From: Streptococcaceae bacterium
GTDB taxonomy: Bacteria; Bacillota; Bacilli; Lactobacillales; Streptococcaceae
Length of the DNA stretch: 11,879 bases
Direction of reading: 5' to 3'
Assembly (NCBI GenBank): GCA_031270215.1
Contig: JAISYB010000022.1
Location: 1-11,879, forward strand
The notes under the pieces are model-generated. The model searched no databases. It was not told the DNA's origin and saw nothing but the letters and a program-made list of their open reading frames with translations. This document shows, piece by piece, positions 1 through 5,354 of the stretch. Position numbers and translations under genes: made by a program. Every line of letters begins with the position of its first letter. Positions within the stretch are counted from its first letter, which is position 1.

Positions 1-148
1 AAAGAACCAACCCTTATATATCAAGGCTTGATGATTTTTCATTATAAAAATGGGCGCAAAAAGACTACCTGTCCTGTCCTGTCCTGTCCTGTCCTGTCCT
101 GTCCTGTCCTGTCCTGTCCTGTCCTGTCCTGTCCGATAGTGTAGTCAT
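1..148 (-). CDS. Possible phase-variable ORF, 5' part only, out of frame in this copy
   Basis: On the minus strand an ATG at 148-146 is preceded by AAAGGGGTG (162-154), a good Shine-Dalgarno match with the AGGGG core seven bases from the start. Translation gives Met-Thr-Thr-Leu-Ser-Asp-Arg, four TGQDR repeats, and then a TAG at 67-65 just past the microsatellite (27 residues). Only one minus frame is open from the repeat to the left edge of the window; it contains an internal ATG at 42-40 without a visible SD. By arithmetic, 14 units (or 11) would join the 148 start to that open frame, while 13 do not. I do not recognise the protein from the 24 residues visible after the repeat. The same bases can be read as a promoter instead, so the gene call is tentative. 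Confidence 0.3.
20..32. promoter_or_regulatory. 13-bp palindrome, possible operator
   Basis: ATCAAGgCTTGAT is a perfect dyad around a central base. On the minus strand it lies just downstream of a TATAAT (46-41) and is followed by AAGGG (15-11) near the window edge, so it could be an operator or leader element of a gene that starts to the left of the window. No good -35 is visible at the right spacing for that TATAAT. Confidence 0.3.
68..134. repeat. Perfect pentanucleotide microsatellite (CCTGT)13 + CC
   Basis: Thirteen uninterrupted copies of CCTGT (68-132) are followed by a partial CC. On the minus strand the unit reads ACAGG. The unit is not a multiple of three and contains no stop codon in any frame on either strand: minus frames cycle Thr-Gly-Gln-Asp-Arg, plus frames cycle Pro-Val-Leu-Ser-Cys. 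Gain or loss of one unit therefore shifts the reading frame without ending it, which is the property of contingency-locus repeats. A 6-bp inverted repeat (GACTAC at 63-68 and GTAGTC at 141-146) brackets the tract. The perfect state of all units suggests active slippage. The true copy number may differ from the assembled one. Confidence 0.97.
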
Positions 149-167
149 CTTAACACCCCTTTGTCAA
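138..167 (-). promoter_or_regulatory. Candidate minus-strand promoter abutting the microsatellite
   Basis: On the minus strand TTGACA (167-162) is followed after 18 bases by TACACT (143-138), a perfect -35 and a 4/6 -10. Transcription would start at about the right edge of the CCTGT tract, so the repeat would lie in the 5' leader. This overlaps the SD and ATG of the alternative ORF reading, and both cannot serve the same transcript. Confidence 0.35.
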
Positions 168-283
168 GTAAAATCCCTTTTTGAAACCGTTTTTAAACTA
201 ACTACATTTTAACACGAAAGTTAGAAAAAAGAAATCGTAAACTTAATAAATGTTGATAATTAAAAAAAGCGCAAAATATTTTG
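149..283. other. AT-rich intergenic stretch without a recognisable gene
   Basis: Apart from the minus-strand SD and -35 elements at its left end, this stretch holds only AT-rich sequence with no supported coding region on either strand and no strong hairpin. It lies between the left-pointing microsatellite locus and the promoter of the toxin-antitoxin operon, so it is a divergent intergenic region. Confidence 0.6.
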
Positions 284-312
284 TTGACGTACTTTAAGAC
301 GTACGCTACAAT
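284..312 (+). promoter_or_regulatory. yefM-yoeB promoter with overlapping autoregulatory operator
   Basis: TTGACG (284-289) and TACAAT (307-312) are separated by 17 bases, a strong sigma-A type promoter about 27 bases before the antitoxin start. Between and over these elements lie two copies of GACGTAC (286-292 and 298-304), whose palindromic GTAC cores have centres 12 bases apart. In E. coli the YefM-YoeB operator has two palindromes with a TGTACA core spaced 12 bases centre to centre, so this is very probably the site of autorepression by the antitoxin or the complex. The flanking bases differ from TGTACA. Confidence 0.75.
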
Positions 313-338
313 TGGAGTAATTGAAAGAGGTGACTAAT

Positions 339-593
339 ATGGAAACTGTAACGCCAACTAATGCTAGAAAAAATCTTTATAATATTATTAGACAAGTAAC
401 TTCTAGTAGTGTGCCTATAGAAATTACAAGTACAAAGGATAAAAATGAAAGTGTTGTGATGATTGGTAAAAATGATTGGAATGCAATTCAAGAAACCTTA
501 TATCTTCAAAATGCAGGTGTTTTAGATAGAATACGTCAATTTAATGATGATGAAACGGAAGTGTTGGGTGATATTGATTGGGATACCTTATAA
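339..593 (+). CDS. yefM: Antitoxin of the Phd/YefM (Axe) family
   Basis: An 84-residue protein that neutralises a YoeB/Txe-type ribosome-dependent mRNA interferase and represses its own operon. The N-terminal part carries the Phd/YefM DNA-binding fold signature: N-A-R-x-x-L-Y-x-I-I near residues 8-17, then V-V-M-I and D-W-x-A-I-Q-E-T-L-Y-L in the middle. The acidic C-terminus (DDETEVLGDIDWD) is the usual toxin-wrapping tail. The ATG at 339 was chosen because AAAGAGGTG (324-332) lies six bases upstream; a TTG at 321 in the same frame lies upstream of that SD and is less likely. The gene overlaps the toxin gene by 16 bases, which implies translational coupling. It looks complete and functional, unlike its partner. 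Confidence 0.93.
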   Translation: METVTPTNARKNLYNIIRQVTSSSVPIEITSTKDKNESVVMIGKNDWNAIQETLYLQNAGVLDRIRQFNDDETEVLGDIDWDTL

Positions 594-844
594 AAATAAA
601 GAAAAATGCACATAAAGATTTACCAAAATTGAAAAGTGTTCATTTAAATCAAAAATTTGATGAATTGATTTCGATAATTAAAGAAAACCCATATCAAACA
701 CCACCACCGTATGAAAAACTGGTTGGTTTATCTTATTATTCAAGGCGGTTGAATATTCAACATAGGTTGGTATATAGTATAGACGAAACACAAAAAGAGA
801 TTGTAATTCTTTCTGTATGATCTCATTATGAAAGAAGGATATAG
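578..844 (+). pseudogene. yoeB: YoeB/Txe-family toxin truncated by a TGA before its catalytic tail
   Basis: Homolog of the ribosome-dependent endoribonucleases YoeB/Txe. The ORF starts at TTG 578 (family-like start Met-Gly-Tyr-x-Ile-Lys-Ile-Lys-Lys), overlapping the antitoxin end, with GGGTG (566-570) as a weak SD; no ATG is available. Conserved residues present are Glu46 (Y-E-K-L), the Y-S-R-R stretch near 54-57, and His62-Arg63 in H-R-L-V-Y. Translation stops at TGA 818-820 after 80 residues. Codons 82-85, in the same frame directly after the stop, read Ser-His-Tyr-Glu, the family's C-terminal catalytic motif (His83 and Tyr84 in E. coli YoeB), followed by three more codons and TAG at 842-844. 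Family members have Trp at this place (WSHYE), so a single TGG to TGA change explains the break. The product should lack RNase activity but may still bind YefM. A sequencing error or stop readthrough remains possible. Confidence 0.88.
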
Positions 845-900
845 AAAAATCACATGAAATCAACATTTCCATAAATGAATTTTATATAAATCAATAGTAA

Positions 901-938
901 AAAAGCCCTCAAAGCCAGATTAATTTGAGGGCTTTTTA
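901..938. terminator. Bidirectional rho-independent terminator
   Basis: A perfect 14-bp stem (901-914 with 925-938) encloses a 10-base loop. It has a GC-rich core GCCCTC/GAGGGC and runs of A on the left and T on the right, so it can end transcription of the toxin-antitoxin operon on the plus strand and of the convergent phosphoesterase operon on the minus strand. Confidence 0.93.
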
Positions 939-998
939 TTAGCTCGGAATTCTATTAGTATCGTTAACAATCCCTATCAAAATTAGCAGGCAAGCTGT

Positions 999-1694
999 TT
1001 AAGATCTTATTTTCGTGTCTATAATTTTTGTTCCGTCTATTAAGACACCATGGAGGACCCCTCCAAAGACGATACCGCCATCGATACCGATTTTATTATC
1101 CTTAATCCAAAGCTCGTGATTTTTAGCATCACCATGAAGATAGGCTGTCGGTGTATGTCCAAAGACAATCGTTTTGCCTGTTTGGTTATAAGTATTATGG
1201 AACTCCTCACGTATCCAAGTAAATTGATGAATTGCCGTATCGTGCCAATCGTCCTTGGTCAAATCAATTCCGGCATGGACGAATAAATGGTGCTTCGTTT
1301 CAAAAAATAGAGGTAAATGCAGCATAAAATCGATTAATTCAGCATTCTCAGCAAGGATTTTACTCGCAACCTCACTGGGCGCCAGCTCGTCAAGAACGCC
1401 GTAATACAAAAAGCTTTCGATTGTTTCCTTACCTCCATTGGCGTAATAAATCATATAATGCTTATTTGGAAAATAGAGAAACTGTAAGAAAAGCTGCTCA
1501 TGATTGCCTTTTAAAGCAACCGCATCTTGTATTTCAACTAAGTGCTTGACTGTTTGCAGGACTGCCTTACTATCTTCACCTCGGTCTACATAATCGCCTA
1601 AAAGGACTAATTGTGCATCATCAGGTCTAACCTTTAGTACTTCATTAAAGGCAGTAATCTTGCCATGTATATCACTCACTGCAAAATATTTCAT
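999..1694 (-). CDS. PP2A-like serine/threonine phosphatase-family metallophosphoesterase
   Basis: A 231-residue cytoplasmic protein with the complete calcineurin-type metal site. In order: D-I-H-G (residues 8-11), G-D-Y-V-D-R-G (33-39), G-N-H-E (63-66), H-A-G (His140) and G-H-T-P-T (His180), with I-G-I-D-G-G at 202-207. These place it with bacterial phosphoprotein phosphatases and the symmetrical diadenosine tetraphosphatase (ApaH/PrpE-like) group; the substrate cannot be told from sequence. The ATG at 1694 follows AAGGTG by six bases. It lies 17 bases downstream of the RNase HI stop and was probably transcribed with that gene. Its 3' end faces the shared bidirectional terminator at 901-938. 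Length is normal for the family. Confidence 0.9.
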   Translation of the reverse strand: MKYFAVSDIHGKITAFNEVLKVRPDDAQLVLLGDYVDRGEDSKAVLQTVKHLVEIQDAVALKGNHEQLFLQFLYFPNKHYMIYYANGGKETIESFLYYGVLDELAPSEVASKILAENAELIDFMLHLPLFFETKHHLFVHAGIDLTKDDWHDTAIHQFTWIREEFHNTYNQTGKTIVFGHTPTAYLHGDAKNHELWIKDNKIGIDGGIVFGGVLHGVLIDGTKIIDTKIRS

Positions 1695-1711
1695 CTACTT
1701 CACCTTCTCAA

Positions 1712-2188
1712 TCATAGCTGATCCATTGTTTGATTTAACAGATCATCAACTCGCTCATTACCGTAATTACCTGCGTGTCCCTTGGTCCACTCAAAACGAA
1801 TATTTGGAAAATAATTTAAAGCACGATCCATTACCTGCCACAGCTCGACATTTTTAACTGGCTGCTTGCTGGCTGTCCTCCAGTTATTGCGCTTCCAGCC
1901 TGCCAACCACTGTGTAATCCCTTTTAGTACATATTGCGAATCACTGACTAAGACAATTGCTTCGTCATTTAGCTTTCTGCGATAAAGCTCTCTTAGAGCC
2001 TCTAAAACGGCAGTCAGCTCCATTTGATTATTCGTTGCACCAAGAAAACCTTTTGAGCCTTCTATCGTTTCTGAATCGTTTTGTATCAAGTACGCCCAAG
2101 CGGCTTTGTCGGTTTTCTTAACGTTTCCGCCTTTTACATTGCCTGTATTGCGTGAGCCACCATCGGTATAGACGATAATTTCCGTCAT
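1712..2188 (-). CDS. rnhA: Ribonuclease HI
   Basis: A 158-residue RNase HI that cuts the RNA strand of RNA/DNA hybrids (R-loops, primers). The four catalytic carboxylates are visible: Asp9 in Y-T-D-G-G, Glu57 in N-N-Q-M-E-L-T-A, Asp83 in V-S-D-S-Q-Y-V, and Asp148 in N-E-R-V-D-D, with the conserved His138 in K-G-H-A-G. The W-x-x-N-N-W-R region (about 98-103) is the basic protrusion seen in E. coli-type enzymes. The ATG at 2188 is preceded by AAGGAG with suitable spacing. An in-frame ATG at 2251 would add 21 residues but has no SD and no family match, so it was rejected. The gene ends with TGA, which shows TGA is a stop here. It is followed by the phosphoesterase in the same operon. Confidence 0.95.
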   Translation of the reverse strand: MTEIIVYTDGGSRNTGNVKGGNVKKTDKAAWAYLIQNDSETIEGSKGFLGATNNQMELTAVLEALRELYRRKLNDEAIVLVSDSQYVLKGITQWLAGWKRNNWRTASKQPVKNVELWQVMDRALNYFPNIRFEWTKGHAGNYGNERVDDLLNQTMDQL

Positions 2189-2254
2189 AATTTCTCCTTC
2201 TGGGACATATTGTTTAATTATTATTCGCAATCTACGAAAATCAGGCGACATTGA

Positions 2255-2328
2255 CTAGAAAAGCGATAAATTTGTGAACAGATGTCCTCAATTTTCTAGT
2301 TTTCTATGTTGCTCTACGTCGTTATCGC
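2255..2328. other. Two interlocking inverted repeats between pbuG and rnhA
   Basis: CTAGAAAA (2255-2262) pairs with TTTTCTAG (2292-2299), and the adjacent GCGATAA (2263-2269) pairs with TTATCGC (2322-2328). The two stems cross, so they could form a pseudoknot or act as alternatives. The region lies between the pbuG stop and the rnhA start on the minus strand and contains no clean terminator of the usual compact type. Its role is unknown, and chance pairing in AT-rich DNA is possible. Confidence 0.35.
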
Positions 2329-2344
2329 CCTTTCTTCCTATCTA

Positions 2345-3787
2345 TTATAGAATTGCCAAAATAATAAAATTGAGAATAAATAAAATATCGACAATCCAAA
2401 TAATCAAGTGTACGTCACGAATTTTACCGGTTACTACCTTAGTAATCGTGTAGAAGATAAATCCTGCTGCAATCCCGTATGAGATAGAATAAGTCAAGCC
2501 CATGAAGATTGAAGCAAAGAATGCTGGGATTGCCTCTTCCAAATCCGTCCATTTAATATCAGCAAATGAAGATAACATCATCGTTCCGACAATGATTAAT
2601 GCTGCAGAAGTTGCCTGAGCGGGCACAATCGCAATCACTGGGGAGAAGAAAATAGCTAGAATAAAGAATAATGAAACAAAAACTGAAGTCAAGCCTGTTC
2701 GTCCACCAGCACCGATTCCTGCGGCACTTTCGACATAGGTTGTTGTATTACTTGTTCCAAAGATTGCACCAATAGAGGTTGCAACAGAATCAGCAAACAA
2801 GGCTTTGTCCATTTTTGATTTGAAGCCTGTTTGTCCATTCTTAAATGCTTTTTCATCCTTCGCTGAGAAAATACCTGTTTTCTTCCCAGTTCCGATAAAT
2901 GTCCCTATCGTATCAAAGGTATCTGAAAGGCTAAAAGCTAAGATTGTCATTAGAACTTGAGGTAATTTGCCAGCATCTGAAAATAGGCTGCCCATTCCTT
3001 TGTGTGAAAATGCTGCACCAAAGATTTTACCTAAATCTTTAAACGATGCACTTAGCGAACTTTGTGCGAAGTTGACCGTGGATAAATCAACCACACCCAT
3101 TGGAATAGCGATGATGGTTGTTGCAATAATTCCAATAAAGAATGCACCTTTAACTTGTTTTAATACCAAAATGGTCGTTAAAATTAAACCGATTAATGCG
3201 AGCAAAATCGCTGGGTTATTGAAATTTGCTAATGCCGGTACAATCGAGCTACTTGCCTCAATCGTTGCCTTTGACTGATCTGCACCCCCACCAATAGCAG
3301 TATAAGTACCAGGGTCTGCGGTAAATTTCAAGAATCCTGCCGACTTAATCCCAACATATGCAACAAAAATACAGATGCCACCACCGATAGCATGTTGAAT
3401 ACTTAAAGGAATTGATTGAATAATTGCTTTACGAATACGTGTCGCAGTGATTAAAATATTAATTAGACCACAGATAAAAACCATTGCCAAAGCTTCCTGC
3501 CATGAGTAGCCAAGTGCAAAACAGACCGTATAGGTGAAGAAAGCATTAAGTCCCATACCCGGTGCTTGAGCGTAAGGTACATTAGCAAATAATCCCATAA
3601 TTAATGTGCCTGTTACCGAGGCGATAATAGTTGCAAGGAAAACCCCTTGAAATGGCATACCTGTCTGCGACAAAATGCTTGGATTAACAAATAAAATATA
3701 ACTCATTGCAAAAAAAGTCGTTAGACCAGCGAGTAGCTCGCGTGTTACAGTTGTTTGATTTTCCTTTAATTTAAAAATTTTTTCCAC
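2345..3787 (-). CDS. pbuG: Purine (guanine/hypoxanthine or adenine) permease, NCS2 AzgA/PbuG type
   Basis: A 480-residue polytopic membrane protein that imports purine bases, most likely by proton symport. Family marks include the N-terminal E-x-T-T-x-x-R-E-L-L-A-G-L-T-T-F-F-A-M-S-Y stretch (from about residue 10), A-Q-A-P-G-M-G-L-N-A-F-F (73-84), the T-F-D-T-I-G-T-F-I-G-T-G segment in the middle, G-T-S-N-T-T-T-Y-V-E-S-A-A-G-I-G-A-G-G-R-T-G-L-T, and P-A-Q-A-T-S-A-A-L. About a dozen hydrophobic segments are present. The start is GTG (3787-3785), supported by AAGGAG with a short spacer and by family-like Met-Glu-Lys. Length is at the upper normal range. It is transcribed alone or with weak coupling to genes on either side. 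A PurBox upstream suggests PurR control. Guanine/hypoxanthine versus adenine specificity cannot be decided from this sequence. Confidence 0.92.
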   Translation of the reverse strand: MEKIFKLKENQTTVTRELLAGLTTFFAMSYILFVNPSILSQTGMPFQGVFLATIIASVTGTLIMGLFANVPYAQAPGMGLNAFFTYTVCFALGYSWQEALAMVFICGLINILITATRIRKAIIQSIPLSIQHAIGGGICIFVAYVGIKSAGFLKFTADPGTYTAIGGGADQSKATIEASSSIVPALANFNNPAILLALIGLILTTILVLKQVKGAFFIGIIATTIIAIPMGVVDLSTVNFAQSSLSASFKDLGKIFGAAFSHKGMGSLFSDAGKLPQVLMTILAFSLSDTFDTIGTFIGTGKKTGIFSAKDEKAFKNGQTGFKSKMDKALFADSVATSIGAIFGTSNTTTYVESAAGIGAGGRTGLTSVFVSLFFILAIFFSPVIAIVPAQATSAALIIVGTMMLSSFADIKWTDLEEAIPAFFASIFMGLTYSISYGIAAGFIFYTITKVVTGKIRDVHLIIWIVDILFILNFIILAIL

Positions 3788-3929
3788 TGAAAAGCTCCTT
3801 TTTCATTTTTTTAGAGTATTGAAACATCAAATAAATAATAAATTTTATCTATTTATCTCTACAATAAGTTTAGCGAAAATAATCGTCTTTTTCAGCATTA
3901 TTCCGACTGATTTGTCACTTAAATTCCCA

Positions 3930-3942
3930 AAAGTTCGGCTTT
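3930..3942 (-). promoter_or_regulatory. Candidate PurBox upstream of pbuG
   Basis: Read on the minus strand this is AAAGCCGAACTTT, which matches the lactococcal PurR box AWWWCCGAACWWT at 12 of 13 positions. It lies about 145 bases before the permease start and roughly 80-100 bases before plausible -10 elements. PurR of Lactococcus activates from such upstream sites, so purine-responsive activation of the permease is a reasonable inference. No guanine riboswitch core was found in the leader. Confidence 0.55.
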
Positions 3943-3951
3943 AAAGAAAAT

Positions 3952-5094
3952 TTAACGATGTAGTATCTGGAAATATCGCCAAATTGTGCTTGCTACTGTA
4001 TAAAGTATAATGATGACAAAAGCAATCAGATGTCGCCTTTTATGCATCATCAAAATGGCAATAAATTCCCGAATAAATGCGTTAGGTATGAAATAAAATG
4101 CCGTCTTTGCCCCTGCTCCATCAGCCTTTAATCCCGCTCGTTTTGCCAACAAGCTCGCCCGAAAAAGATGATAGTTATTCGTGACAAATACCGCCACCTC
4201 ATCACCGACAAGTCGTTTACTAAAGAGCATATTTTCATAAGTTGTTCGTGATTTGTCCTCCAAGATAATCTGCTCGTCTAAAACACCTAATGCGTGCGCT
4301 TCGTTTGCCATAGCTTGTGCTTCTGAGATTTTTTCATCGCTACCTTGCCCACCGCTCATGATTAACTGATTTTCCTTTGTTAAAAAACTGATTCCTTTTT
4401 TAATCCTTGCAGCTAAAAGCGGTGTGACCTTTTGACCGTCAATTAACCCCGCACCCAAAACAATAATTTTTTGCGGCTGATATTTTGGAGGATTGAGTGA
4501 GTAAAGTATGCTTGCTGTCAAGAAATTAGAGAAGGTAAATGCCAAATACATCGTCAGTAATGGCCCGAAAACAAGCAAGCCATCAATAACCATTGGTAAA
4601 TCAATTTTCGCAATTAAATGTTTAAAAATATAAAGTGCTGTAAAACCCAAGGCTAAAAATAAAGTCAATAAATTAGCAAAACTTAGCCGTTCATATTTTC
4701 TAACTTGGAAAAAATTATAATAAAAAAATAATGCTAAACAAAATGGACCAATCAATAGCGTTGCGATTAATACCTGCGATGAACCTAGAAAAACAATCGT
4801 TGTAATATTGTTTGGAACGTGACTCCACTGCATAATTAGATAGAAAAAAACACTCGCAAGAAATAAATTGAACAGCAAACCATTCTTCAGCTGGCGCTTA
4901 TCCTGCTTAAAGCTCAACCAAAAAACAATGAATAAGACAATTGGCAGAGCGATAAACCATGTTTGCGTTATAAGCGCTATGCCAATAAAATAAATACAGA
5001 AAAACATTAAAAACAGCTGCAAATAAGACAATTTCAAGCCGACCAATCGTTTGAATAAACAAGCTGCCAAAAATACAATCAATAAATAGTCCAT
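3952..5094 (-). CDS. Membrane protein with YdcF/DUF218 domain (SanA/ElyC-like)
   Basis: A 380-residue protein. Residues 1 to about 200 form a chain of six to eight hydrophobic segments. Residues about 208-345 form the YdcF-like (DUF218) domain with I-I-V-L-G-A-G (210-216), L-L-A-A-R-I-K, S-G-G-Q-G-S-D-E (247-254) with S-E-A-Q-A-M, E-D-K-S-R-T-T-Y-E-N (279-288) and V-T-N-N-Y-H-L-F-R-A (304-313). One more hydrophobic segment (355-371) ends the protein. Members of the family act in the envelope (E. coli ElyC and SanA), but the biochemical activity is not established. The acidic and Gly-rich loops suggest nucleotide or metabolite binding. The ATG at 5094 follows AGGAGG by five bases. The gene ends ten bases before the PurBox of pbuG. 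Confidence 0.85.
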   Translation of the reverse strand: MDYLLIVFLAACLFKRLVGLKLSYLQLFLMFFCIYFIGIALITQTWFIALPIVLFIVFWLSFKQDKRQLKNGLLFNLFLASVFFYLIMQWSHVPNNITTIVFLGSSQVLIATLLIGPFCLALFFYYNFFQVRKYERLSFANLLTLFLALGFTALYIFKHLIAKIDLPMVIDGLLVFGPLLTMYLAFTFSNFLTASILYSLNPPKYQPQKIIVLGAGLIDGQKVTPLLAARIKKGISFLTKENQLIMSGGQGSDEKISEAQAMANEAHALGVLDEQIILEDKSRTTYENMLFSKRLVGDEVAVFVTNNYHLFRASLLAKRAGLKADGAGAKTAFYFIPNAFIREFIAILMMHKRRHLIAFVIIILYTVASTIWRYFQILHR

Positions 5095-5208
5095 TTTTCC
5101 TCCTTACTGAATTTTATCAAACATGAACCGTTTCTATCCTTCGCTCCCAAAAATCTGATCGTTTAAATGATTACGCCACCATGTATTAGTCGCTTTTATC
5201 CACATAAT

Positions 5209-5214
5209 ATTATA
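5209..5214 (-). promoter_or_regulatory. Candidate -10 element for the YdcF-family gene
   Basis: A perfect TATAAT on the minus strand lies about 115 bases upstream of the start codon, in the 260-base gap after the adhE terminator. The hexamer at the -35 distance is poor, so the call rests on the -10 alone. Nothing else in the gap (5095-5300) stands out. Confidence 0.35.
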
Positions 5215-5300
5215 ACGTATTTTAATCAACTATACCCATTTCCTTACTTAAGTTTTACACAATCGAAAGGACGCGTGAGTTTGTATTTTTTCAACAACCC

Positions 5301-5340
5301 AAAAAGGCGGAACAATGTGGCAATGCCACTGTCCCGCCTT
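5301..5340 (-). terminator. Rho-independent terminator of adhE
   Basis: On the minus strand AAGGCGG (5340-5334) pairs with CCGCCTT (5310-5304), with an inner GTGGC/GCCAC stem at the top, and the hairpin is followed by a T run. It begins 15 bases after the adhE stop codon. Confidence 0.92.
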
Positions 5341-5354
5341 CTTAAATTTAAGTC

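Noticed and set aside
68..134. CRISPR array
   Set aside because: The units are five bases long and directly joined, with no spacers, so it is a microsatellite.
321..338. Upstream TTG start of the antitoxin
   Set aside because: The SD AAAGAGGTG lies between this TTG and the ATG at 339 and is correctly spaced only for the ATG.
818..820. TGA read as Trp (Mycoplasma-type code)
   Set aside because: TGA ends rnhA in this window and all clear Trp codons are TGG, so the standard bacterial code applies.
2189..2251. N-terminal extension of RNase HI from ATG 2251
   Set aside because: No SD, no resemblance to the family N-terminus, and a strong SD just before ATG 2188.
2967..3278. Plus-strand ORF of 103 codons inside pbuG
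   Set aside because: It is the antisense shadow of a conserved membrane protein; no SD and no domain.
3788..3928. Purine riboswitch before pbuG
   Set aside because: No conserved guanine/adenine riboswitch core or three-way junction could be found.
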